From contig JAQJZZ010000004.1 of assembly GCA_030077755.1 (NCBI GenBank), forward strand, positions 930,001 to 994,000: a DNA stretch of 64,000 bases. Reading direction: 5' to 3'. Each line of letters starts with the position of its first letter. Position 1 is the first letter of the stretch. Both the position numbers and the translations under genes were made by a program. Of the stretch, positions 32,569 to 44,262 are shown in pieces. Below the pieces are notes generated by a model that saw nothing but the letters and a program-made list of their open reading frames with translations, did not search any database and had not been told where the DNA came from. Origin of the DNA: Filosporella fistucella. Its lineage: Eukaryota > Ascomycota > Leotiomycetes > Helotiales.

Positions 32569-33315
32569 ATGGCAGCACCACCAACCCTCGCCCAACTCAC
32601 ACAATCCCTCGCCTCCCAAAGCCTCCCAACACCAACATCCAGCTTCCTAACCCCCATCCTCACACCCACATCCGCAACCCAGCGTCTCCCCCCCCTCTCC
32701 GCCTTAACAGCAACAGCCCGCCACCGTCTCCTAGCCGCCGACTACACGACACCCTCTCTCCTCTCTCCAAGCACCTCCATTCTCCCGTTAGGGATCTCCG
32801 ACCCAAAAGTGCAAGCCAGCACTCTACAAACCGATATACATGTTCAAGTATTAGATATCCTAGATTTAGGCAAGAGTAAATGGGAACAAATCGAATTACT
32901 CGAAGCAGAAAGGAAAGGAGAAACCACCAAGGGGCGAGAAATCATAAGAGTGGTCCCAGGTGAAGAAGGTGCTCCTTCTACAGCTGCTACACAAGTACTC
33001 GGTACCCAGCCTCAGAGCAATATCTCGAAAGGTCCTTTTAAGTTACTACTACAGGATTGCAAGGGATATCGCGTGTGGGGATTTGAGGTCAAGAGAGTAG
33101 AGAGGATAGGGTATCCGCCTGCGATGGGGATTGGGGCGAAGATATTGTTGAGGAAGGGGGGAAGAGTGGCGAGGGGAATGGTGCTGTTGGAGCCGATGTA
33201 TACGCTTGTGCTTGGGGGGAAGATTGAGGGGTTAGATAAGGCGTGGAGAGAAGGGAGGGAACAGAGGTTGAGGGAGGAGGTGCAGAGGGATAGAGGGGAC
33301 ATGATTGTTCCTTGA
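32569..33315 (+). CDS. RMI1: RecQ-mediated genome instability protein 1 (Rmi1)
   Basis: OB-fold partner of the RecQ helicase Sgs1 and topoisomerase III, which dissolves double Holliday junctions. Single exon, 248 aa, close to yeast Rmi1 (241). The N-terminal half is Pro/Thr/Ser-rich up to about 75. The OB region runs from about 85 to 225: DIHVQVLDILDLGKSKWEQIELLEAE, GREIIRVVP, KGPFKLLLQDCKGYRVWGFEVKRVERIG, MGIGAKILLRKGGRVARGMVLLEP. It ends in a Glu/Arg-rich helix. The first 300 nt use C-rich codons and the last 300 nt are strongly purine/G-rich, an unusual internal contrast. No second OB domain is present, as expected for the fungal form. Confidence 0.9.
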   Translation: MAAPPTLAQLTQSLASQSLPTPTSSFLTPILTPTSATQRLPPLSALTATARHRLLAADYTTPSLLSPSTSILPLGISDPKVQASTLQTDIHVQVLDILDLGKSKWEQIELLEAERKGETTKGREIIRVVPGEEGAPSTAATQVLGTQPQSNISKGPFKLLLQDCKGYRVWGFEVKRVERIGYPPAMGIGAKILLRKGGRVARGMVLLEPMYTLVLGGKIEGLDKAWREGREQRLREEVQRDRGDMIVP

Positions 33316-34001
33316 GAGATGGTAGGTTTTTGGGAGGGTGAAATTGGCGTTTGGTGCGTTTTGTGATACCCTGATTTATAAAATATCACTACCTGGTAGG
33401 GATGAAGTGCAGATTATGAGATGTTACAAACAAAGTGGGATGAGATGAAATGATCGTACAGGATCAGATGAATGTTCAACCCAGCTCTAGAACTTGAGAG
33501 AAACCATAATGACTGACACACCCCTGTAGATGAAAAAGGTAATGATGATTCACCACGTCAGATTTTGGGAACCAAGTAAAAGTGAAAAATTGCCATCTAT
33601 AATTTTGAGAGCGCTACTCCAGTCCATTTAGTTCCGCCACAAAACATAACAGAAGACAATCTTTGTTCATAGGCTGAACACAATTGCAACAAACGTTTCC
33701 ACTATGATATCATGCCTCGTAAATTCTGACAGCAAGTAGTAGTACCACCATCAACATGTTGCTCGCACATCAAATGTTCCCTGTTCTGCTCCCTCCCACA
33801 TGCTATTATGAAACTATCCCACGGCCGTACACAGGATTTTGGAGCACCAAATGCCACCTCTCAATCTCTCCCTTGTGAGATTTTGGAATGCAGTAGAATG
33901 TGCTCTAGCTGGTATTTTGTGTGCAGACTCTAGATGGCTCAGCCACACATATATCAAACTTCTCTGACAAATGAAGCAATCTACTTGATTTCATATGACC
34001 A
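33316..34001. other. Intergenic, convergent 3' ends of RMI1 and the MAP kinase
   Basis: No gene seen; expected 3' UTRs of two convergent genes. Confidence 0.6.
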
Positions 34002-35354
<1,353 letters not shown>

Positions 35355-36512
35355 GATGATGGAATTATGTGGTTAAACTTGTCTGGACCTTCAATCCACC
35401 GTTGCGGATTTTGTAGAGTTTGCAGGTATGTCAGCGATAACTGTGGGCAGATGATGGCGAAGATTCGAAGACTCTAATTTTGGAGACGTCAAAATCTTGC
35501 TGGTGAAGATGTAGGAAGTGAGGTAAGAGCTGGAAGTCCGCCTCTTTGTCTTATGTCTCGTCACTAAACAATGTCAAAGTAGCCTGTCTCTTTCGCAATT
35601 GGATCTGATAAGACTATCGTTGTGTCTGATATCGCCAAGAGCCGTTGAGTGATGGGACTCAAGTAAATCTGCAGATATATATGCTCTTCGTGACGGTGCT
35701 GGACCGGCCGGTAGTAGCTCTAGTGATGATGGTGGTGTTTTCTTTGATCAAAGTCGACGTTGGTCTGTCTCCAATTTTGCGCTCGGCCCCGCCAGGAATG
35801 TTCGACTTGTCGCAGCTTTGATATCCGCACTGAGAACTCCAGACGTAGACGTAGCGTAGAGTTGCGATTCGTGGATGCTTTTGTAGATAAACTTCTGAAA
35901 AGCGGGGGAGGTCAGTAAATGCCTCGATCAAATCAATCTTCAGTGTTGATGTGCTGTTGATATCGTTCTGGCTGTCTGATTCTGGAGCTTCTAGAACACG
36001 AGCATTCCTCGTCTCCCAGATGCGCACTGCGTATTTGAGGCTGAAATGCTTCGTCTGATGTATATCTATGTGCTGCAGAATGAGCTGAGCGTACCTGTAA
36101 TCTCCAACTCCAAGTGTGTGTTCCAGATGATGCCGAAAGCTTGCCCCGCTACAAGGATGGCGCACTTTTTTCGGCAGTGCTAAATGGCTTCCGTGTGTTG
36201 GTGAGTTGATAGTGAGTAGTGGTGATGCTAAGCAATAATCGATGAAGATATTCCGTAGAATTGGCAGTTGGAAGAAGAAGAAAGTGAAGCAACAAGAGGC
36301 TCACTTGTTGAAGTTGAAGGAAGGTTGGCTAGTCTTCTACGCACAGAGGTCACGAAGTTGCTTGTCCAAGCTGTAACTCGGAGCTGATTGGCATGGCATG
36401 GACTGGACTGGACGGACACCCGAGAGGAGGTGGAGTCCTAGTGAGCGTGGGTCTTTATTTGATGGAGACAGACCGGACTGGCCTAGACGACTGGAGGGGA
36501 GTAGGGAGTGGA

Positions 36513-36539
36513 GGGTAGGGTAGGGTAGGGTAGGGTAGG
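36513..36539. repeat. (TAGGG)n microsatellite
   Basis: About five copies of TAGGG. It resembles fungal telomere repeat TTAGGG minus one T. Confidence 0.85.
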
Positions 36540-36620
36540 AGAGACCGGCTAGACTGGACTGAAATGGGCTTTTGAATCTTTTGAAATGTCTGGACTGGGT
36601 ATGGTACAGAGTGCAGTTTG

Positions 36621-36643
36621 GGATGTGGATGTGGATGTGGATG
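36621..36643. repeat. (GGATGT)n microsatellite
   Basis: Nearly four copies of GGATGT. Confidence 0.85.
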
Positions 36644-36716
36644 GGACAATAATGTGAAGTGATGTGATGTAAAGTGAGGGCAGAAATGCTGGGTACGTGG
36701 TGGTAGGCAGGCTATG

Positions 36717-36738
36717 GTAGGTAGGTAGGTAGGTAGGC
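36717..36738. repeat. (GGTA)n microsatellite
   Basis: About five copies of GGTA. Confidence 0.85.
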
Positions 36739-36877
36739 CGGTGCTGAACGGAGTATAGCGAAGTGATGGGCCCGAGGGGTCGTGTCGTCCCTTTCGCGGG
36801 TTACGGCTAGGAAAATACCTATACGTACCCGACCGTACCTAGGGAGGCTGGCTTGGGTTCTGTCGTCCAGAGTCATT

Positions 36878-36899
36878 ATGGTGATGGTGATGGTGATGG
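36878..36899. repeat. (ATGGTG)n microsatellite
   Basis: Between three and four copies of ATGGTG. Confidence 0.85.
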
Positions 36900-37083
36900 C
36901 AATGGGCAGCCACTCAGCACTGCAATTGTGCCATGCCAGTCACCCAGTCACCCAGTCTGCCCCAACTTCACACATTTGCCCTGAGTGGGAAGCCGCAGAC
37001 GCACATTCAACGTATCAACACCCCTTGACCCTGAGAGCGAGGGGTTAAAGTGCACTGAGGGCGGCCAAAAAAAGGGACCCAGC

Positions 37084-37100
37084 AGCCAGCCAGCCAGCCA
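37084..37100. repeat. (CAGC)n microsatellite
   Basis: About four copies of CAGC. Confidence 0.8.
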
Positions 37101-37212
37101 AGCTAGGCTTGTTCCACCACTCCACTGGATTTAGATGTTTGATCTCTAAGCGCCGAATTCAACATCTCATCTTCCATCACATTTATTATTATGACCTACA
37201 CTATCACTCAAC

Positions 37213-37246
37213 TCACCACCCACCACTCACCACTCACCACTCACTC
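37213..37246. repeat. (CACCACT)n microsatellite
   Basis: Three to four imperfect copies of a CACCACT heptamer. Confidence 0.75.
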
Positions 37247-38121
37247 AATCTTCACACACCCAACAGTGCTTCCTTCCTCTCTACCTTCCCTCACCTTACC
37301 TTACTTACACAGCCCGCCGCAAATAGCTCTTATTCCCAAATAACCCTCCCGGCATCCCATCACCACCCCACCAACCCATAAGAGCGCCTGTTTCACTGGC
37401 CGAGCATCGTTTCATGACTGGCCGACACGATGTGATGTGACCAAGTCTTGCTTTTCCCTCTAACATGCAGTTTCCATCTCAAGCCCAGCCAACCAAGATG
37501 CCCAAGTCAGACTTGCAGACATCGAACTTCCTTCCTCTGTTGCGTTGCGTTGCGCCCATCTATCTCGTATCCTACCTACCTTAACCTTACCAGGTCACAT
37601 CTTCTCTATCACGCATCGAGCCTTGCAAGAAGAGCGACTTCTCGACAATAGCCGTGTGAGATGAATTGTGATCAACTGACTCTCTCCCGCCGTCCGTTCG
37701 CGGCCCGCCGTCATCAATAATTGAACTTGGGCCTGCCCTACCTCTTCCAACAAAGTACAGCAGTTACCCGATTTGGAAGAAAAGACCTTTGATCACTGCA
37801 AAAAATGAACCTTATCGCGAGACATCTAGAGGCCGATCAGCCGTCAACAACAGCTCAGATTTCATGTGCCCAGCCCGGAAGAGATCGAGTGCCGGACTCG
37901 TGCAACAAGCGATCAGATGAAAATGCTGCTTAGGAGCCGTCGTTTTGGCCTTGTTTGACGAGTTTCGTTCGTCTCAACTTATATCCCTACCCCGGACCCC
38001 CCCTATATAATCGTGATATATACCCCACCAAGACCAATTGGATCATCCTCACGGCGATCACGGACGCTTGCCCTTGTCTTTGGTCTGTAACCGAAAATCC
38101 AACGCTTTACAATTCCTCAAT

Positions 38122-38260
38122 CATGAACAGTCAAAACGAGAGACAATGGCTTTGCACATTGACCGAGGTAGGCGATGCACGCCAGAAAGATATTGGATTT
38201 TGCTTTCGCAACGCAATAATTAAATCGGCATTGCAAACTAAGGTGATATTCTTTCTATGA
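38122..38260 (+). CDS. Small ORF downstream of a TATA-like element (tentative)
   Basis: 46-residue frame starting MNSQNERQWLCTLTE, preceded by CCTCAATC at the ATG and by CTATATAATCG about 110 bp upstream. It ends in the 3' region of SEC24 on the opposite strand. No family is recognised. It may be the first exon of an unseen transcript, a non-coding RNA leader, or chance. Confidence 0.2.
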
Positions 38261-38367
38261 TGCTACAGAATTTTCTTCACTGCATGTTCTTCATTACCAT
38301 CATTGAACGACCTGTGAGGTTCGCGTCAGCATAAGGCCAGACTCCAATCAGCAGTTTATCAAGATTT

Positions 38368-41293
38368 TCAGCTTACTTTCTCTCTCAAAGTACCCATCCA
38401 CTGTTGGAAACTCATTCCCTGGTCCGCCCTGTCCTCTACTAGTAATGTCTGTGCCCATAACTTCAAGCTTGGATCTCCGTCTTCCCGAATAACATAAAGA
38501 TGAGGCACCACAATACTGCCAACACCGCGCGATCGGTAATCCCTGCTCTTCTGGAAGACTGCTCGGACTCGCTCGCTGAAATCGTTGTCCAATTCTGGTA
38601 ACGAACTCTTTCCAACCTTGAGCTTGCTTCTGTCTGTAACGTCAAAGACGTCTGCAAGCAATTGAGGCACCGCATCACGGCCGACCCAGAGGAACTGTGT
38701 CTGACCGTCATCGATCAAGTACAGACCGTAAGGGACGAGACGCTCGGAGGATAGGTTGAGGGGCGGTGGAAGGACAATTTGACTTGTCTCTGGATCAGGT
38801 ACGCCAGCATTGTCGGGCATATCATGCAACGAGTACAGGCGTGGGTAAATATATTGCATGAGCAACGGAAGAGGCAATGTTGAAAGCTGGCAAAGGGCGG
38901 CAGAACGAAGATCTGAGGGGATCTGAGCTGATTTTCGAAGACCAACATTCTTGATAAGACCAAGGAATAGTACAGGCAGACCACGAAGATTTGCTGGGAA
39001 TTGGAGTCCACCGCCACCCATATTTCCTCCAGCAAGTTCTTTTTTAAATGTTTGAAGCAATTCAATAAGCTTGGTTTGGAGGGCTTCGCGTGCCGGTTCA
39101 AGACCACTGCTCAATGCTCGCTCGACAGCCTTGTGGCTGAAGAATGTTGTAATTGCACATTGATCAGCTGATGCGTATACATCTGCCAGATTTGTTGTGG
39201 TTGGTAGTGCCAAAGTCATAACCCGAATGCGTCTTTCGCCATTACTTGTCGTGTGAAGCACAGCGGTCTGCATGCATACGAAATTCTTCGTCAGACTCTC
39301 GTCTATCGCAACTTCAACAACATAGCTTTGGTCTCGAGGAAACGCTGGGAAAGCACAGAGATCAGAACTTCTGTTGAAGAAATTACCATAGAAAGTGCTC
39401 ATGCGTAATCCAGTCGTGGCACGAACACGGAGAACAGCCTCAAGTCCAATTTCAGCGGAAAGGTAGTCGCTGAACTCGGTAGCAAACTTAATAGCATCTT
39501 CGCTTCTGCCAGCATTCCATCCAGGGTAGAAGTAAGTCTGACCACCAGTGTATCTTGGCAGATTGCTGAGAGACGCAACATCCTGATATTGTGACGAGAA
39601 CAAGAACATATCGATAGAAACTTGGTTCTTTGAGCACTCGACTGCAAAACTCTTATAAAAGCTGTTGCCGGTTTGCAAAAGACTGCTTTCCTTAGAAGTG
39701 CCAAGAAGTTTCTTGTCTTCCCTCATCTCCAGCTTGCCATAACCAACATTTGGTAGTGAAGCTGTAATTACGGTGATCTTTCCTCCCAACGGTGAGATAA
39801 GTTTGTGACCAGCTCTTAAAGCAGAGCCCATGCACGAGCCGCTGTTTTGATTGTTCTGGAACATTTGAGGTAGGGCCATCAAAAACTTTTCGACACTAAG
39901 TCTACTCTCAGATAGAGGTACCAGTAACTCCTGTGGGATTGGCAAGAATGGCTCATCTAGATCGCTCACGACAAGCATCTGAGTTTCGCCATTTTCTTCT
40001 GTGTCTTTGGGAACTGCAAAGTAGTGCAGGCTAGAGTCCACTGCCATAAATCCAACTCGTGTTCGTCTATCAGCATTTGGCATGCGGTTAAGACTGTCCA
40101 GTATGGTTCTGGCACTGGTGGCAAGCAAACCACAAGAGACTGCAGCAAAACTGACATCGAACAAGAACAGATAGACTAGAGGTTGAGGAGGTCGAACCAT
40201 ATATTCTTGAGGAGCAACGAATTCCACAACCGCATGATTAAGCTCAGGTCTTTGCCATCGGTCGACGCTTTTCTGGGCAGCTGCATCCCAATCGAACGCT
40301 TGAGGAACATCGTTGGTCAAGTTACACATGTTACACCTCCACCTGTGGCCATGATCAAGGAAGCTGACATATGGGTTGATGTATGATCGACATCTTCGGC
40401 AACGGGAGATAACTTGATCTTGAACAATTGGGACTGGGTCGTCCACATCATGGAGCGAGGTATATGGTTGAATGACAAGCGCAAAGGGTAGCTTGGATTT
40501 TTTGAGAAGGGAATGTGTGGTAGGAACGGCATTTAGAGTTGATCGAACGTATTTTGGAGGGCAGTTTGCATCTGGTGATGGGGTGACGCTCGACTATAAG
40601 GGATCAGCTATGAAGCACAAAATTATATATGAAACATACATTAGGTGGGAGAATAATTGGAGGTGGAGGCAATTCCAGCTCAGCAACATTGAATGGCTGG
40701 TTCAAAAGGTCCGTTGGATACAATTGATTTAGTACTGCAGGTCTGGCCGCGGCTTGTGGTGGTTGAGGTTGGCCAGGCTGAGCTCCTGGCAAAGGTGGCT
40801 GTCCACCAATTCCCATTTGTCCCATCCCTTGAGTAATTCCACCTACACCTGGAGCTGGTGCTCCTGGTCCTGGATATCCAGCGTCTGGTGCCTGATAACC
40901 CACACCGCCGCCATACTGCGCGGGCGCACCATAACCTGGGGATGGAGCTCCTGGACCGGGTCCGCCAACTTGAGCGCCGTATTGAGGTGCACCATATGCT
41001 GGCTGAACTTCAGGCTGAGGTTGATATCCACCATAAGCTGGAGCTTGTGCAGTTGGAAATTGTCCTCCGCCCTGTTGTTGTCCTCCTAAAGCAGAATTGG
41101 CACCCGCTCCAAAATCATATGCTTGCGCGGCGTATCCTCTCTTCTTCTTCTTTCCGCCATCATGACCTTCATTTCCCGCAGGAGGAGGTGGAGAGGTAGG
41201 AGCGCCGAAGCCTGGTTGAACAGGACTTTGTTGTGCATACGGGTCTGGCGGGGGATAACCCTGGCCTTGATATCCGTCTTGCGGCGCCGCCAT
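38368..41293 (-). CDS. SEC24: COPII coat cargo receptor Sec24
   Basis: Cargo-binding subunit of the COPII inner coat; binds Sec23 at ER exit sites. Exons 41293-40640 and 40593-38368, intron of 46 bp (GTATGT...TATAG), phase 0; 959 aa. Residues 1-200 are a Pro/Gly/Gln-rich disordered arm with many GYGAP-like repeats. A zinc finger follows, with Cys 283, 286, 305 and 308 ([11 protein letters not shown] ... RWRCNMC). The trunk comes next ([15 protein letters not shown], with the [11 protein letters not shown] segment), then the beta-sandwich, the helical and the gelsolin-like domain ([23 protein letters not shown]). The Lys-rich patch [10 protein letters not shown] at 48-57 is usual for fungal Sec24. 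Full length, no breaks. Confidence 0.97.
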
Positions 41294-41845
41294 GTTCAGG
41301 TGATATTGTAAGTAAGTAGCAGCAAGGATTCTGGGGTGAAGTTGTGCTCGACAAGTCGGTGGAAAATGCTGTCCAAGAAGTGGCGGAGGTTGTGAGGGCG
41401 AATTCGAGGTAATGCCTTGCCCAAGCTTAGATGTTGTCTAGTTCAGGGAACACGTTGCGATATCTCCTGCCCAGATAATTGTTTAGGTAATGGCTCAGCA
41501 GGTACCAAGAAAGAGGAGGATAGCGATCTGGATTTTCATGACATTGAATTGTAAAGCTTTTAGGGAATGGAAATAATCCTGATCATGCATATACCCTAAC
41601 TTCATAATCGCCTCGCTGGAAATCTGGCTGATAGCTCAGGTCCGTCCATTTCGCTACAGTCACGTGCTAACTGCTCCACACTTTCACATGGACAGCTGAA
41701 CTGAGGGAGAACTGGACCGCATTCGAGCTTCGAAATTGGTCCACCTGAGCCACCTTATCCACAACTTCCTCTCAACATCTTCGTGAAGATTTCTTTGGAG
41801 TACACCACAGCAAGGAAGCAATTCATCGCAGTCGCTACCGCAATC
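41294..41845. promoter_or_regulatory. Divergent promoter SEC24 / 131-aa membrane protein, with CACGTG
   Basis: 552 bp between opposite starts. It contains TCACGTG with the palindrome CACGTG at 41661-41666, about 180 bp before the plus-strand gene. No open frame of note. Confidence 0.45.
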
Positions 41846-42297
41846 ATGGCTTGGGGACGTTCATCTGTACCAAAACCTCCTCCACCACCCCGCTCTGCTC
41901 TGAGGTAACAATTCGCATCTCCTTGACACTACTTCTTATACATTTCTAACACACAACCAGTAAACTTCTTCCACTTCTCATCCTCTTCATTGTAGTCTTC
42001 GCATTCGCCTTCATTGGATATCACCTTTACCTCACGGCGCAAAAGATTTCCGAAACTACTTCCAATAAGATGCAATCTAAGAATGTAGTATTCACAAAAG
42101 ATGGAATGAAAGTAGGCGTAAAGGAAATGAAGCACGAGGGTTATGTCGACACGACACAAAGCTTTTTAGTCAAGGCTTGGAACTTGAGTACTTGGCCAGA
42201 ATACAAGAGCAGGCTGGGCTGGAACAAGCAACAAGAATCCGGGAGTAGTGGGGTCGAGTCAAGGAAACCGTCAGTCCACCTTCATAAATTGTTTTGA
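41846..42297 (+). CDS. 131-aa single-pass membrane protein, fungal, unknown function
   Basis: Exons 41846-41904 and 41961-42297, intron of 56 bp (GTAACA...ACCAG); AG joins T to give SKLLPLL. The N-terminus is a Pro-rich cytosolic-looking segment (MAWGRSSVPKPPPPPRS), followed by one TM at about 22-43 (LLPLLILFIVVFAFIGYHLYL). After it lies a moderately charged domain with VVFTKDGMKVGVKEMKHEGYVDTTQSFLVKAWNLSTWPEYKSRLGW. The pattern suggests a small organelle or ER membrane protein. A further intron at GTCAGT (42271) could replace the last residues; the read-through stop at 42297 is used here. Family not recognised. Confidence 0.7.
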
Positions 42298-44262
42298 ACT
42301 ATGCGCAGGTTTTCACCTAGAACCTTTTGCGCAAGGCTTGGAGGCCACCATACTAAGAGGCTATGATGCTTCTATGAAGTGTGGTTTCAATTGCAAAGTT
42401 GCACTCCAGCCATTCACACTTTCTTTCCACCTATCTCGAGGGAGGTTGCCAAGAGGAGACTAGGAGGCCTAGAGACCCTTCGACAGATAGTCTTTTTTCA
42501 CATATATAGCATATTTTTGCAATACCACTACTAACACATCTCTCAGATATTCTAGAACGTCTTCAGCTACAAAATAACATGCTCTCGCTTTTCCGCATCT
42601 CGCGATACCCAGCCATTCCTTTAAGTCAATCATCGAACCTGTTGCGCACAGGGTACTTTTTTGTTACAAATTTTGTACGGTCTAAATAGGGAGGGCGGCT
42701 CAGGATTATAACGGTCACGGTCTTAAGGTCTAAATGGAGGTGGAAGGAATTTACAGGATCCCATTGGGAGGAGAACATCTGGTGGCATGTTGTGCTAGAG
42801 TCTGCAGAGTGTAGTATACTTGATGATTATGAATGCCTTTACTGAGAGATGAATATAGTCAGGTGGTATTGCATCTAGTGGTGTTACTCGCTTCCTTCCA
42901 TTTCACAACATCTTAGCACTATTGATTTGATCTTCCTCTCTCTCATCAGAAGGATATTCCGAATAACTAGCTTCGTTGACCACTCTACCAATTTTGCAAC
43001 ACGAAAGCTATTACTAGCAGTATAACGTGTAAGCCCATATTTTGTCCCAATTCAACTGTATTCGAAGTACCGAGTCAACAGAGCATTTCCAAATCCATGT
43101 CTCCTTAGAAAACAAGGATTCAAGCTGATAGGTTAGAATATCCATTGTCTCAAATGAATTTTGAACATGCTTCTATACCCTCTCTCTCTTCGTTTCTAAT
43201 ACAAACCATTTCTTCCCAAACTTCTCACGCTGATATCACTTGAAGATAACGTTATCCAAGATTACGCATTATTCACCCTAAACCTATCGCAACACAACCG
43301 CAAAAACTCTTGCAAGAAGTCACGAAGAGCTTGACCTCACAGTCCAGCAATTCCTCATACTATTTTCAGGAATCTTTATCTGTCTACTCGGTCAGAGAAG
43401 TCTCGACTCTTGTTTCTGCAAGCACTCAAACATTGCCTTAAAAGTACTTCGTAGGTTGTAATTGTCAAATGAGTAAAAGTACAAGATATTGCTCCCTTTT
43501 TATCTAATGTTACGCAAGTCGTTCGCTTTATTGGTTCGTTCACTATAACTCAAATCCCTGTTGTCGTTAAATTAGTAATCTATTCATCATGACCATTATT
43601 CAGTTCCCTGCATACAAGTGTCTGAGCTGGCAGCCAATTTCATCTTTCTCGTATCTCCTTATTTCCTATCTTCTATATAAGAACCATTTTTTTAGTTCTC
43701 TTCTGAGGCACCTCGGAAATCTCTTTCTAAATCCTCAAAATTCAAAACTGAAGATATCGGCAGTGAAATAAAGGTTGTTGTGGCGTTCGAGGTACAGATA
43801 TTTCAGCTCGACCTTGGTTTATCGCAGTAATTCTACTTGAATTATCTTCAAAATTATTGTCAAGCAAGGGGATAACTCACTTTCACCTTATCCTCTCTAT
43901 CGCCACTACTGTCGCTCCTCGTCCCCCTCCCCCTTTATCCACTACACCAATCCCTGCTTGTCGCATTGTAGATACTCCTTTTCATCTAGGATGATTAGGA
44001 AAGTCAGAAGAACGTGGAAACAATAAAAGAATGCTATTTGGTATAAGTTCGCAAAGTATCAACAAAAATATGTGAGACAGCCAGCCATCAAAACATCCAA
44101 ATGGTAACCCGTCTTCATACCCCATATATATAGGGTGCTGTAATCTGCCCTTATATAATGCATATTTTCAAACGAAACGCCCACCCATTCAGGTCACAAC
44201 ATTCCTGTCTCGCAACGCCCCATTTGCCATGCCAATCGCGCCATATACCAAACCCAAAGTCA
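42298..44262. other. 2-kb intergenic, convergent 3' ends
   Basis: Between two genes ending toward it. AT-rich in parts (43000-43900), no supported gene; only sub-65-codon frames. Confidence 0.55.

Larger units (their letters stand above)
35355..38367. other. 3-kb intergenic region, microsatellite-rich, between PMK1 and SEC24
   Basis: Upstream of the MAP kinase and downstream of SEC24. A 168-codon minus frame (35659-36165) starts without ATG and resembles nothing; it may be 5' UTR of the kinase. From 36510 to 37570 there is a dense series of short tandem repeats, listed separately. A TATA-like CTATATAATCG at 38002-38012 precedes a small plus-strand frame. Confidence 0.5.

Noticed and set aside
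35659..36165. 168-codon frame upstream of PMK1
   Set aside because: The frame opens with GTG and has no ATG; no family resemblance. More likely 5' UTR or intergenic.
36513..36539. Interstitial telomere
   Set aside because: The unit is TAGGG, not TTAGGG, and it sits among other unrelated microsatellites; simple slippage is the better explanation.
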